From the NCBI RefSeq assembly GCF_024448695.1, contig NZ_JAMOHY010000009.1, positions 49,487-113,486 on the forward strand: DNA of 64,000 bases. The letters are read 5' to 3'. Source of the DNA: Stutzerimonas stutzeri. GTDB lineage: Bacteria > Pseudomonadota > Gammaproteobacteria > Pseudomonadales > Pseudomonadaceae. Made by a program: the position numbers and the translations under genes. Every line of letters begins with the position of its first letter. Position 1 is the first letter of the stretch. Shown here in pieces: positions 56,069-64,000 of the stretch. The notes under the pieces were generated by a model, which searched no databases, was not told where the DNA came from, and saw only the letters and a program-made list of their open reading frames with translations.

Positions 56069-56997
56069 GGCAGCATCTCCGTGAACTGGCGCAACCAGGG
56101 CCAGGCACCGACCAGCAAGGCCAGTGACAGCGCACCACCGGCCAGCAGCCAGCCGTAGCGGCCCCTGGCGACACGCCAGAAAGGTCGTGCGCCTTCGGTA
56201 TCGTCCAGGGCGCGGCGAACATGGCTGGCATTTACCTGACGCCGACCTTCGCCGAACGCCACCATCAGCGACTTGTTGGCCAGGATGTTGAGCAAGCGCG
56301 GAATGCCACCGCTGCCACGCACCAGCAGGCGCACCGCCGCGGCTTTGAACAGCGGCTCGCCACGGTAGCCGGCCACGGCCAGGCGCTCTTGCAGATAGCG
56401 CGTGGCATCGCTGATATCCAGCGGACGCAGGGAATAGGAAAAGGTGATGCGCTGGCGCAACTGGCGGAAGTCCTCACGTGCCAGGGTCGCATCCAGTTCC
56501 GGCTGGCCAAACAGCACCACCTGCAGCAGCTTGCTGTGTTCGGTTTCAAGATTGGTCAGCAGTCGCAGCGCTTCAAGGGTGGCAGTGGGCAGCGCCTGTG
56601 CTTCGTCTATCAGCAGCACGGTGCTCTTGCCCTGCCCGGCCAGCTCGATCAGGCGTGTGTGCAGCGCGGCGAGCAGGCCATGGTTGTCCAGATCCTCGAC
56701 ACCGGCAATGTGCAACTCATGGGCAAGCGCCTGACGCAGCGACATGGGTGTCAGGGTCGGGTTGGGCAACCAGGCGACCTGGTACTGCTCGGTGTCCAGC
56801 TCGTTGAGCAGCGCGCGGCAGAGCAGTGTCTTGCCGGTGCCGACCTCACCGGTGACCTTGATAAAGCCCTCACCCTCGGCCAGCGCTACACGCAGCAGGT
56901 TGAGGCAGGCCTGATAAGGCGCCAGCTGGACCAGAAAGCCGGTGTTCGGCGTAAGCGCGAAGGGTTTTTCACGCAGACCGAAAAATGCCTCGTACAT
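56065..56997 (-). CDS. mshM: MSHA biogenesis ATPase MshM (ExeA-like)
   Basis: 310 aa AAA ATPase. Begins MYEAFFGLREKPFALTPNTGFL, the ExeA/MshM signature. Walker A is GEVGTGKTLLCRAL and Walker B is TVLLIDEAQALP. A C-terminal membrane segment (about 270-290, YGWLLAGGALSLALLVGAWPW) follows. Probably helps secretin assembly through peptidoglycan remodelling, as ExeA does. Confidence 0.92.
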   Translation of the reverse strand: MYEAFFGLREKPFALTPNTGFLVQLAPYQACLNLLRVALAEGEGFIKVTGEVGTGKTLLCRALLNELDTEQYQVAWLPNPTLTPMSLRQALAHELHIAGVEDLDNHGLLAALHTRLIELAGQGKSTVLLIDEAQALPTATLEALRLLTNLETEHSKLLQVVLFGQPELDATLAREDFRQLRQRITFSYSLRPLDISDATRYLQERLAVAGYRGEPLFKAAAVRLLVRGSGGIPRLLNILANKSLMVAFGEGRRQVNASHVRRALDDTEGARPFWRVARGRYGWLLAGGALSLALLVGAWPWLRQFTEMLP

Positions 56998-57005
56998 GCC
57001 GTCCG

Positions 57006-58697
57006 TTACCTGGTCGACCGGAAGGATTCGGCGCTCTTGCGCAGCTCATCCAGCCAGACCTGATCATTCACCACCTGTGGTCGCATGAGGATGACCAGCT
57101 CTGTCTGCTGCAGCGATTTGCGCTGCTGCTGGAACAACGGCCCCACCAGCGGCAGCTTCGAGGCCCAAGGCAGGTTGGCGTCGTTGTTGGTATTGCGGTT
57201 TTCCAGCAGGCCGCCGATCACCACCACCTGGCCGCTGCGGGCGCGAACGATGGAGTCGGACTGGCGCGTGGTGGACAGCGCCAGCGGCAGGTTGAAGACG
57301 TTATCCGCGCCACCCAGCTGAATGCTCTTGTTCTGGTCCTGCACACGGCTGACGGTAGGCCGCACATGCAGGGTGACTTGATCGTTTTCATCGATCTGCG
57401 GCGTCACATCCAGGGAGATGCCGGAGAAAAACGGGGTGAGCGTGATGTCCAGATCAGGCGCAGTAGTACCGCCTGCCAGCGAGGTGGTGGTGGTGGAGAC
57501 GTCGGTGACGAAGAACTCATCAGTGCCGACCTTGATCACCGCCTTCTGGTTGTTCAGCGTGGAAATCCGCGGACTGGACAGCACGCGCACATCACCCTGG
57601 GTTTCCAGCAGTTGCACTACGCCCTCGAAGTTGCCGAAATCAAAGGTGGCACCGAACACACCGCCCACGCCATTGGGGCCGGCGAGCGGAACACCGGGGA
57701 TATTCACGCCACGCGGCAGGCCGCTCTGCACGCCGACGCCGTTGATGCCGTTTTCAAGCAAACCCGCCGCGTTGTTGCCGGTGGTGGTGGTAAAGCTGCC
57801 CAGACCGATACCCTTCTGGCCTTGCAGAAAACTCCAGTTGATCCCCGCCTGGAAGCCATCCGAGAGGTTCACTTCGAGAATCTTGGTTTCCAGAATCACC
57901 TGGCGCTGCAGATTGCGCTGCGCCTGGGCGAGGAAGTGCTCCACCGCCTGCTGATCAGCGCTGGACGCACGCACGACCAGAAGACCCGCCTGCGGATTGA
58001 CTACCACCTGGCTACCTTCATCGCTGCCGATCATCATCTCGACCACCGCCCTCACTTCGGCCCAGAAGTCCACGGTGCTGCTGGTCAGCAACTGGCTGGC
58101 ATTGACCGTCGAAGAGGTGCTGCTGGTGGTCGTTCCGGCAGCGCCTACGCCCGTGTTATCGCTGCTGGTGACTTGGCCCGAGCTGACGCGAGTATCGGTC
58201 ATGCCCTGGCGCTGGAGGTTGAGGTAGTTGAGATCGTAGGTGCGGGTAATCGCCTGGTTCGGCTGGATCTGATAGCCATAGGCGGTACGGCGGTAGTCAT
58301 AGCCATAACTGTCGCGCACAGCGGCCAGGGTTTCTTCCAGGGTGACATTGCGCAGGCTGAAGGTGATGTCACCGGTCACGCCGGGATGCACCAGCAGGTT
58401 CTGCCCGGCGCTGTCGGCCAGGCTCAGGAAGAATTCGCGGGCCGGCATGTCACTGACTGCCACGTCGAAACGCGGGCTGCTTGCCGCACTGCCGCTGAAG
58501 GTCTGCAGCGGCGGGATAAGGCCCGCCTGCACCGCAGCCGGGGGTGCGACCTTGGGTTGGCTCTGCTCCAGGCTCTCCTCGAACAGGCGATTGCTTTGTT
58601 CATAGAGTCGCTTGTCGCCATCCTCGAAGGTCTGGCAGGCAGCCAGCAGGCAGAACAGGCTCAATACGCCGAAGCGCGGCATCAGGGTCGATATCAT
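57006..58697 (-). CDS. mshL: MSHA secretin MshL
   Basis: 563 aa outer-membrane secretin. Lipoprotein signal with lipobox CLLAAC (Cys about residue 21). Secretin N domains follow (ITFSLRNVTLEETLAAVRD, ARSGQVVVIGGLLENR), then the beta-barrel domain ending in VELVILMRPQVV-type sequence. Forms the pilus exit channel. Starts in an ATGA overlap with mshK. Confidence 0.94.
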   Translation of the reverse strand: MISTLMPRFGVLSLFCLLAACQTFEDGDKRLYEQSNRLFEESLEQSQPKVAPPAAVQAGLIPPLQTFSGSAASSPRFDVAVSDMPAREFFLSLADSAGQNLLVHPGVTGDITFSLRNVTLEETLAAVRDSYGYDYRRTAYGYQIQPNQAITRTYDLNYLNLQRQGMTDTRVSSGQVTSSDNTGVGAAGTTTSSTSSTVNASQLLTSSTVDFWAEVRAVVEMMIGSDEGSQVVVNPQAGLLVVRASSADQQAVEHFLAQAQRNLQRQVILETKILEVNLSDGFQAGINWSFLQGQKGIGLGSFTTTTGNNAAGLLENGINGVGVQSGLPRGVNIPGVPLAGPNGVGGVFGATFDFGNFEGVVQLLETQGDVRVLSSPRISTLNNQKAVIKVGTDEFFVTDVSTTTTSLAGGTTAPDLDITLTPFFSGISLDVTPQIDENDQVTLHVRPTVSRVQDQNKSIQLGGADNVFNLPLALSTTRQSDSIVRARSGQVVVIGGLLENRNTNNDANLPWASKLPLVGPLFQQQRKSLQQTELVILMRPQVVNDQVWLDELRKSAESFRSTR

Positions 58698-59041
58698 GAC
58701 GGGGTACGGCTCGTCTGGATGATGGGAGCGCTCAGGCGCAGCTCTTCGCGCTTGCCTTCACGGTCGATCAGAATGGAATGCGGGCGGATCGCGAGAATGC
58801 GAACCTCACCGATGCGGTCGCCCACTTTCAGGCGCTTACCGTTGATCACGACATGCGCGCTCTGGGACGTGACCATGATTGCCTGCAGCCGCAGCACCGC
58901 CGCAGATTCGCCGACGGCGGCGGCACTGACGCGACCAGCGGGCGGCTGTGTGGGGTCGATGGCATACGCGGACGCCACGTCAAGGGTGGCCGCCAGAGCC
59001 AGGAAAAATGTGAATGACTTAAACACCGACCCACCCCGCAT
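58694..59041 (-). CDS. mshK: MSHA biogenesis protein MshK-like
   Basis: 115 aa with a signal peptide (FKSFTFFLALAATLDVASAYA) and a small C-terminal domain of the PilP/GspC type (LRLQAIMVTSQSAHVVINGKRLKVGDRIG). Start uncertain: ATG at 59041 or GTG at 59026, both overlapping the mshJ end. It probably connects the inner-membrane complex with the MshL secretin. Confidence 0.85.
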   Translation of the reverse strand: MRGGSVFKSFTFFLALAATLDVASAYAIDPTQPPAGRVSAAAVGESAAVLRLQAIMVTSQSAHVVINGKRLKVGDRIGEVRILAIRPHSILIDREGKREELRLSAPIIQTSRTPS

Positions 59042-59681
59042 CGCGACTCAATGTGTGCAGATCGAGGGTGACACGCGCCCGGTCATGGCCATTTTCGCCC
59101 ACTTCATAATCCAGCCGGTCCCAGTGCAGGCGCCAGCCACTGGCTTCGATGGCCTTGAGGTAAGTCAGCAGATCGAAATAACCACCTTCGAGGGTCAACT
59201 GCACACCATGGCGATAGAACACCACTGGCGAGGCTTGCTGCTCCTGGGTAGCTGGCGCGGCCCCCGGCAACTCCAGGGGCGCGCTGGAACTTTGCAACGC
59301 GACCAGCTTGAGCTTCGCCTGGTTGCGCAGCAGGTCCTGCAACAGGGCCTTCATCTTTTCCGGCGACACCAGGGTGCTGGTTTCCACATCGATGCGCTGA
59401 TGCAGTTCCTCGCGGCTGGCCTGAGCGGCTTTCAGCGCCTGTCGATAGCTCAGGTTGGGATCGGCAGCCAAGCGCCTGCGGATATCCTGCAGGCTGTTTT
59501 GCGCCTCGATTCGACGGGCTTCGGCAAGCTGCTGGCGGCTCTGCTCGGCAGCAATCCGCAGCCCCAGCGGCTCGGCAAGCAGCAACATGTAAAGCATGAT
59601 CAACAGCGCCAGGCCGACGCCCAGACTCAGCCATTGTTCGCGAGGCGCCAAGGCCTGCCAGCGTTGGAGCAGCTTATTCAT
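59019..59681 (-). CDS. mshJ: MSHA biogenesis protein MshJ (PilO-like)
   Basis: 220 aa from the ATG at 59681 (MNKLLQRWQALAPREQWLSLG), which overlaps the mshI2 end. One membrane segment (about 21-40), a coiled coil (about 50-100) and a PilO-like ferredoxin fold (GVQLTLEGGYFDLLTYLKAIEAS). Part of the inner-membrane alignment complex with MshI2. Upstream in-frame sequence to 59864 belongs to mshI2. Confidence 0.9.
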   Translation of the reverse strand: MNKLLQRWQALAPREQWLSLGVGLALLIMLYMLLLAEPLGLRIAAEQSRQQLAEARRIEAQNSLQDIRRRLAADPNLSYRQALKAAQASREELHQRIDVETSTLVSPEKMKALLQDLLRNQAKLKLVALQSSSAPLELPGAAPATQEQQASPVVFYRHGVQLTLEGGYFDLLTYLKAIEASGWRLHWDRLDYEVGENGHDRARVTLDLHTLSRDAGWVGV

Positions 59682-60279
59682 TGTTCCCCTCCTCGCCCGC
59701 TCTGGAAGACAGCTGGAAGCGCAGCAGCTGATCCTCGTCACGCTGAAGGTCGAAGCGGGCAAAGTTGCGACCGCTGAAGGCGCTGCTCTGGCCCAGGCTG
59801 CGCAGATAAAGCGGCAGTAACTCCTGGTCCTGCGTGAGGCCCTGCAATGCCAATTGGTCGCCACCGGCGTGCAGCCGGATCCCGGTCAGCCAGAGTCCCT
59901 GAGGCGGATGGCGGTCGGACAAGCCCTGGAGCAGTGCTGCAAAACCGTTGCTGCGCTGTGCATCGAGGCGTTTCAGATGATCGGCCAGACGACGCAGCTC
60001 ACGGTTCTCGGCTTCCTGTTCGGCCAGTTGCTGCGGCAGGCGCGGGTCCAGGATCGGCTCGCGGAAATCGGCCTTCGCCACATTCAGCTCAGCCTCTGCC
60101 TGGACGGCTTGCTGCTCGGCGAGTTCTGCGCTGCGACCAGCCAGATGCAGCTGCCAGCCCTGCCAGGCACCGTGAACAAGCATTAACAAGACGGCCAGAA
60201 CGGCGACCAGCAGCATCTGACGCGGGCGCGGACCACCCTTCTGCCGCCGCTCACGCTGGTAAAGATTGATGTTCTGCAT
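59674..60279 (-). CDS. mshI2: MSHA biogenesis protein MshI2 (PilN-like)
   Basis: 201 aa from the ATG at 60279, in a TGATG overlap with mshI. Begins MQNINLYQRERRQKGG, the PilN signature that docks into the PilM-like MshI. One membrane segment (about 21-42), a coiled coil, and a C-terminal PilN-like fold. Confidence 0.88.
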   Translation of the reverse strand: MQNINLYQRERRQKGGPRPRQMLLVAVLAVLLMLVHGAWQGWQLHLAGRSAELAEQQAVQAEAELNVAKADFREPILDPRLPQQLAEQEAENRELRRLADHLKRLDAQRSNGFAALLQGLSDRHPPQGLWLTGIRLHAGGDQLALQGLTQDQELLPLYLRSLGQSSAFSGRNFARFDLQRDEDQLLRFQLSSRAGEEGNNE

Positions 60280-61202
60280 CAAGCGGCTTCCTGACGCAGG
60301 GCGGCGCCTACTGCGCCGATGCAGAAGGCCTGGCCCGACTCCGGCAGATCTGCGGCAGGCTGACCGGGAAACAGTTCGCGCAGATCGAGTCGCTGCAGGT
60401 TGACCGCCAGGCCACTGCTCAGCGCCTGATGGGTGCGCTCGCCGTCCTGCTTCATTGGCAACAGCAGCAGGCGGCTGATGTAGCCCTTGCCCAGCTGGCT
60501 TTCGTAATAATCGAGCGAACGCTGGATCTCCAGGGACATGCTGGAGCGATCCTGATCGGCACGTGCCAGGCCGCTTTCGATATGCCGTGCCATATAAAGG
60601 TCAGCACCATTCTGCACACTGATCAGGCCTTCGCTGGTACGCAGGCGCAACAAGGCAAGGTTGGTGGCTTCGGCGCCCACCAGAAGCCCGAGGTTGCGAA
60701 AAGCCATCTCGGTGATATCGATGCTCGCCAGCCGCAGATTGGCGTGGCGAATCAGCTCGGCCAGTTCATTCATTCGGGTCTTGCGCAGCACCACGCAATA
60801 CACCATCCGGGTACGGCCACGGTAGGCGTCTTCTGGGAGCAGGAAGCAGTCGACGACAACCTCGTCGAGCGGTTCACTGATCAGGTCCTTGACGCGCCAG
60901 CGCATGGCATCACGCAGTTCTTCTGCGGGGACCTCGGGGGACTCCAGGAGAAACATCTGATAAACGGAGGGGTGCAGCAGCAGATTGACCGGCATGCCGC
61001 TCAAGCCCTGATCGATGACAGTCTGCCGAAGCAGTTCGGCCTGTGTCTCTGGTGCGCCTTCGAGATATTCGCAGCGCAGCAGCCGGGGCGTGGTACCTGA
61101 AGGGCCGCGCTGGATATGCGCCAAAGCAAGGCCTTGCGGTCCGGTTTCGATACCGAGCAGGCCTTCATCGACACGCTTGCGACGTTTGAAAAACAACCCC
61201 AT
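60279..61202 (-). CDS. mshI: MSHA biogenesis protein MshI (PilM-like)
   Basis: 307 aa cytoplasmic actin-like protein, first gene of the MSHA operon. Begins MGLFFKRRKRVDEGLLGIE, with the PilM-type blocks LLLHPSVYQMFLLESP and EVPAEELRDAMRWRVKDLI. It would bind the PilN-like N-terminus of MshI2. mshH is absent upstream; the gap to dinB carries the promoter region. Confidence 0.9.
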   Translation of the reverse strand: MGLFFKRRKRVDEGLLGIETGPQGLALAHIQRGPSGTTPRLLRCEYLEGAPETQAELLRQTVIDQGLSGMPVNLLLHPSVYQMFLLESPEVPAEELRDAMRWRVKDLISEPLDEVVVDCFLLPEDAYRGRTRMVYCVVLRKTRMNELAELIRHANLRLASIDITEMAFRNLGLLVGAEATNLALLRLRTSEGLISVQNGADLYMARHIESGLARADQDRSSMSLEIQRSLDYYESQLGKGYISRLLLLPMKQDGERTHQALSSGLAVNLQRLDLRELFPGQPAADLPESGQAFCIGAVGAALRQEAA

Positions 61203-61308
61203 CGAAGACTTTCTCCAGCCGGTACGGCAATCACCACAAAGATTGAATAGGTATTCCGGCCTGAGTACCCCAGAAACATTAATGGCGTTTAGCCACCGAA
61301 TGGGCGCA

Positions 61309-61337
61309 ACTCTAGCAAAAAGCCATCAAGAGTCCAA
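61309..61337 (-). promoter_or_regulatory. Likely promoter of the MSHA operon
   Basis: TTGGAC (61332-61337), 17-bp spacer, TAGAGT (61309-61314), read on the minus strand, about 107 bp before the mshI ATG. Good spacing and five of six consensus bases at -35 apart from one; sigma-70 type. Confidence 0.65.
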
Positions 61338-61405
61338 TATTTGGCACGCAAACAACCAGCAAGCAAAACCGTCAAATTACAAACGCCATCCTTTGGATAT
61401 TTGTC

Positions 61406-61424
61406 GATGCAGGCCGCCTGCATC
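61406..61424. promoter_or_regulatory. Perfect 19-bp palindrome upstream of the MSHA promoter
   Basis: GATGCAGGC-C-GCCTGCATC: 9-bp perfect arms. It lies 69 bp upstream of the -35 box in the 345-bp gap between mshI and dinB, the position of an activator or repressor site. The rest of that gap holds no gene. Confidence 0.55.
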
Positions 61425-61547
61425 AGCTGCCCATGCTCTCAGGTGACCAAAATCCGGCACTGCAGCATCCGCTGCATGCATATGAGCAACAGGCATACCA
61501 GAAAGGGCACCGTTGAAAACGGTTTCAGTGAAAGACGACCAGCGGCA

Positions 61548-62612
61548 TCAGAACAGCCGCAGCTGCTCAAAACCGCTGCGCAGATCGACCAGTCGAACGC
61601 CCACGCCAATCAGCCGCACCGGGCGCTTGCCGCGGGCAAAGGCGACTGCAAGCAGGTCAGCGTAATCCTCCAGCTCCGGCCCGGCCCCGGATTGCTCAAG
61701 GGTGGTCTGGGTGAAGTCATGGAACTTGAGTTTGACGAAGGGCTTGCCGGGGCGATAACTGTCATCAAGGCGGGCCATCCGCTTGGCAAGCTGCTCAAGC
61801 AGCTCGGGGAGCCGTTCGAGGCAGGCAGCCAGATCCGGCAAGTCGCGCTCGTAAGTATTTTCGACGCTCACCGACTGGCGCCTGCTGTCGACCTGTACCG
61901 GTCGCTCATCAATGCCGTAGGCCAGACTCCACAGGCGCTCACCAAAAGAGCCGAAGTCACGAATCAGTTCCAGGCGCTTCCAGGTACGCAGATCGGCACA
62001 CGTGTGAATGCCCCTTTTGTTCAGTTTCTCGGCGGTGACACGTCCGACGCCATGCAGCCTGGAAACCGGCAGTTCACTGACGAAATCATCGACCTGAGCA
62101 GGCGTGATCACGAACAGGCCGTCGGGCTTGTTCCAGTCACTGGCGATCTTGGCGAGAAACTTGTTCGGCGCCACACCCGCCGAGACCGTGATACGCAACT
62201 GCTGCCATACGCGCCGGCGAATGTCCTGGGCGATGCGTGTGGCACTGCCGGAAAAATGCTCGCAATCACTCACGTCGAGAAATGCCTCATCCAGAGACAG
62301 TGGCTCGATCAGGTCGGTGTAGGTACGAAAGATACCGTGGATTTCCCGCGACGCCTCGCGATAGGCCTCCATGCGTGGCCGCAGGATCAGCAAATCGGGA
62401 CAGAGCTTGAGCGCATGCCCCGACGCCATGGCCGAGCGCACGCCATAGGCACGCGCCTCGTAATTGCAGGTAGCGATGACGCCACGACGCTCGGCCAGCC
62501 CGCCCACTGCAATGGGCCGATTGGCAAGGCCGGGATCGTCACGCATCTCGATGGCGGCGTAGAAGCAGTCGCAATCGATGTGGATGATCTTGCGCGGGAG
62601 CAAATCGCTCAC
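61548..62612 (-). CDS. dinB: DNA polymerase IV
   Basis: 354 aa Y-family translesion polymerase. Begins close to RKIIHIDCDCFYAAIEM; catalytic motifs DCDCFYAAIE and LSLDEAFLDVS; helix-hairpin-helix and little-finger regions follow. A GTG at 62612 is the most likely start; there is no ATG near, and a TTG at 62630 is the alternative. No LexA box (CTG-N10-CAG) was recognised upstream. Confidence 0.95.
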   Translation of the reverse strand: MSDLLPRKIIHIDCDCFYAAIEMRDDPGLANRPIAVGGLAERRGVIATCNYEARAYGVRSAMASGHALKLCPDLLILRPRMEAYREASREIHGIFRTYTDLIEPLSLDEAFLDVSDCEHFSGSATRIAQDIRRRVWQQLRITVSAGVAPNKFLAKIASDWNKPDGLFVITPAQVDDFVSELPVSRLHGVGRVTAEKLNKRGIHTCADLRTWKRLELIRDFGSFGERLWSLAYGIDERPVQVDSRRQSVSVENTYERDLPDLAACLERLPELLEQLAKRMARLDDSYRPGKPFVKLKFHDFTQTTLEQSGAGPELEDYADLLAVAFARGKRPVRLIGVGVRLVDLRSGFEQLRLF

Positions 62613-62713
62613 TGCAGCCCCGACCGGCAAGGAACGAAGCAGGAATGCAATCTGTCATCAATACTGATGTCGAGCGGTTTTCCCAGCCGCAGCCGGAACA
62701 TTCGGAGGTTCAC

Positions 62714-62959
62714 ATGAAAATCCTGAACGCTGGAACATTGATTCTTGCCGCACTGTTCTGCTCCGCCAGCCTCGCGCAGACCCAGGGCAAGGAGATGCAA
62801 ACCGAACGCCCCGTACAGAACAAGGCCACCAACCCCCACATCGAAGCCCGCGAAGAGGCCAAGCGTGAGCACATGAAAAAGCTGCAACAGGAGCAGTGGC
62901 GTGAAGATGCCGAAAAGCGCAAGGAAAGCGACATGAAAAGACCCGAGGCCGGCGGTTAG
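62714..62959 (+). CDS. Small charged periplasmic protein
   Basis: 81 aa from the ATG at 62714 (CGGAGGTTCAC in front). Signal peptide MKILNAGTLILAALFCSASLAQ; the mature ~60 residues are almost all charged or polar, rich in Glu and Lys (EAREEAKREHMKKLQQEQWREDAEKRKE), and likely a single helix. It has no recognised family. A short hairpin with T-run follows at 63023-63042. Divergent from dinB. Confidence 0.65.
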   Translation: MKILNAGTLILAALFCSASLAQTQGKEMQTERPVQNKATNPHIEAREEAKREHMKKLQQEQWREDAEKRKESDMKRPEAGG

Positions 62960-62971
62960 CGGTTTCCCAGT

Positions 62972-63199
62972 ATTCGCGGCTGAAGCCGCTTCACAGGCAT
63001 TGCACGAGCACTGTGGGAGCGACTTCAGTCGTGAAGCTTTTTTGACTACAAGCAAAACCAACGCAACGACCAACTGCAACATTCAGGTTGCAGCAGCTAT
63101 CGCTTCAGGCCAGAAACCCCTTCAGCACATTCGCGACTGAAGTCGCTCCCCCGAAAGCCCGCGCACACCCGAAACCAGTGGGAGCTTCAGCCGTGAAGC
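62972..63199. repeat. Cluster of REP-like units
   Basis: Four units of the GTGGGAGCGACTTCAGTCG family: TTCGCGGCTGAAGCCGCTT (62973-62991), GTGGGAGCGACTTCAGTCGTG (63013-63033), the inverse TTCGCGACTGAAGTCGCTCCC (63130-63150), and GTGGGAGCTTCAGCCGTGAAG (63178-63198). They fill the 262-bp gap between the charged protein and the thioesterase. The second unit ends in GAAGCTTTTTTG and can serve as a terminator. Confidence 0.8.
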
Positions 63200-63221
63200 C
63201 TTCCGCCACGAACGTCTCACC

Positions 63222-63671
63222 TTACAGCTGCAATGGATAGGGCTCGACCAGCGCCTTGCCGTAGCCATCAAGAAACTCCGGCGGCATCCGTTTCGGTTTG
63301 CCACTGGTCATTTCTATGCAGACGAAAGTGGTCTGCGCGCGCAACAGCGTCACTTTGTCGGCAGACCTGATCAGTTGAAAGTTGCGCTTCATCTTCAACC
63401 GCTGATCCGACTGGGAAATCCAGGTACCGAGCTGCAGGTGATCGCCTTGGTAACCGGCCGCCAGGTAATCGATTTCGTGCCTCAGCACCGCCATCGCGCG
63501 GTTCAGCCGCTGGTAGTCCTCCAGACCCAGCCCCAGGCTTTGCGAGTGCTGCCAGGCGCATTGCTCAAGCCAGGTTACATAGACCGCATTGTTGGCATGG
63601 CCAAGTTCGTCGATGTGCTCGGCCTCGACCCTGATGTCGATGATAAAGGCGTCAGGCTGATCCCAGATCAT
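63222..63671 (-). CDS. Acyl-CoA thioesterase, 4HBT (YbgC-like) hotdog fold
   Basis: 149 aa. Hotdog motif DELGHANNAVYVTWLEQCAW with the catalytic Asp/His type, and EIDYLAAGYQGDHLQLGTWI. Probably cleaves a medium- or long-chain acyl-CoA. No Tol-Pal genes are adjacent, so it is not the YbgC of that operon. The frame is intact, and the ATG at 63671 is preceded by GCAGGAGAGGG. Confidence 0.85.
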   Translation of the reverse strand: MIWDQPDAFIIDIRVEAEHIDELGHANNAVYVTWLEQCAWQHSQSLGLGLEDYQRLNRAMAVLRHEIDYLAAGYQGDHLQLGTWISQSDQRLKMKRNFQLIRSADKVTLLRAQTTFVCIEMTSGKPKRMPPEFLDGYGKALVEPYPLQL

Positions 63672-63825
63672 GCATCCCTCTCCTGCTATGCGCCGTCGAG
63701 ATTACGGCCAGATGGACCTATCTTGCATGCCGCATCGGTCGCAGTCATGTATGAAGGATCATTCGCGAACTTTGTCACCTACCGCACCAGAAAGGTTTCC
63801 GGCAGGCTTTGTTCAGCGCAAAACA

Positions 63826-63856
63826 AAAAGGGCCATTTCATAAGAAATGACCCTTG
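63826..63856 (-). terminator. Terminator after tRNA-Glu
   Basis: On the minus strand: AAGGGTCATTTC, loop TTAT, GAAATGGCCCTT, then TTTGTTTT. A 12-bp stem with one G-U pair, about 25 bp after the tRNA. Coordinates are good to a few bases. Confidence 0.85.
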
Positions 63857-63880
63857 GGTGCCCAAAACGGGCAATCAAAA

Positions 63881-63956
63881 TGGCGTCCCCTAGGGGACTC
63901 GAACCCCTGTTACCGCCGTGAAAGGGCGGTGTCCTAGGCCACTAGACGAAGGGGAC
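63881..63956 (-). tRNA. tRNA-Glu (anticodon UUC)
   Basis: 76 nt on the minus strand, beginning GTCCCCTTCGTCTAGTGGCC. The acceptor stem GTCCCCT/AGGGGAC, D arm, anticodon stem CCGCC/GGCGG with loop CTTTCAC (anticodon TTC), T arm GGGG-TTCGAGT-CCCC, and encoded CCA are all visible. Pseudomonas tRNA-Glu genes are often in arrays; the window ends 44 bp upstream. Confidence 0.97.
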
Positions 63957-64000
63957 GAAACCTTCGATGAATGACTTGCCGTATTGCTGCAAATCACCGT

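Noticed and set aside
56985..59777. A 930-codon open frame on the plus strand across mshL, mshK and mshJ
   Set aside because: Shadow frame. It spans three well-supported, overlapping genes on the other strand and has no recognisable domain.
62972..63199. REP cluster near the window end as attachment site of an integrated element
   Set aside because: No integrase, and the tRNA-Glu is complete with no direct repeat of its 3' end found within the window.

Overview
The window is 64 kb of GC-rich chromosome from a gammaproteobacterium, almost certainly a member of Pseudomonadaceae. The evidence is the close Pseudomonas character of TamA, HU, TtcA, DinB, DeaD and the YbiT-type ABC-F protein (which uses the TTG start seen in that family), the napEDABC order, the Ku-LigD pair, and dispersed REP-type repeats (GTAGGAGCGGGC... 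and GTGGGAGCGACTTC...). Species cannot be fixed by reading. No phage, transposase, integrase or CRISPR array is visible.

Layout. 1-9084 holds housekeeping genes: tamA (partial), xthA, a PstS-OmpA fusion, a LysR regulator, ppiC, a ZapE-like ATPase, ybiT, a small periplasmic protein and a membrane-anchored TlpA-like thioredoxin. 9205-13365 is a sulfur-handling island: persulfide dioxygenase-like MBL protein, SulP transporter and rhodanese on the plus strand, facing a DUF2892 protein and two half-size YeeE/YedE transporters on the minus strand. Palindromic operator-like sites lie at both ends, but no regulator gene is present. 13669-18105 holds an HU gene, an SDR and a valine-degradation operon (mmsB, hydrolase/hydratase, acyl-CoA dehydrogenase). 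18260-23979 holds deaD, an unusual chemoreceptor, a spermidine-synthase-like gene and hsp20.

24142-28814 is an aromatic-amino-acid region: a class II DAHP synthase, a dicarboxylate transporter, and a class I DAHP synthase preceded by what looks like a two-leader attenuator. Leader 1 ends in a Tyr/Phe/Trp cluster and is followed by a 13-bp terminator hairpin; a second Tyr-rich leader ORF lies between that hairpin and the enzyme. 28815-33708 holds ttcA, a DnaJ-related gene, two Yip1-family paralogues, a SprT-type protein and an MFS transporter. 34042-38144 is the periplasmic nitrate reductase operon napEDABC, followed by a secreted dienelactone-hydrolase-like protein, a zinc-ribbon protein and a META-type lipoprotein. 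40413-43820 is the NHEJ pair ku-ligD.

44028-61202 is a nearly complete MSHA type IV pilus cluster read on the minus strand in the order mshI, I2, J, K, L, M, N, E, G, B, A, a second pilin, C, D, O, P, Q. MshE carries two intact 24-residue c-di-GMP-binding motifs. In mshD and mshP a palindromic repeat sits in frame inside the prepilin leader (54 and 66 bp, both multiples of three), and removing either one in silico leaves a leader of ordinary length. The window ends with dinB, a small charged periplasmic protein, a cluster of REP units, a thioesterase and tRNA-Glu(UUC).

The best candidates for something new are the tandem aromatic leader/attenuator in front of the class I DAHP synthase and the parallel in-frame REP insertions in two prepilin leaders.
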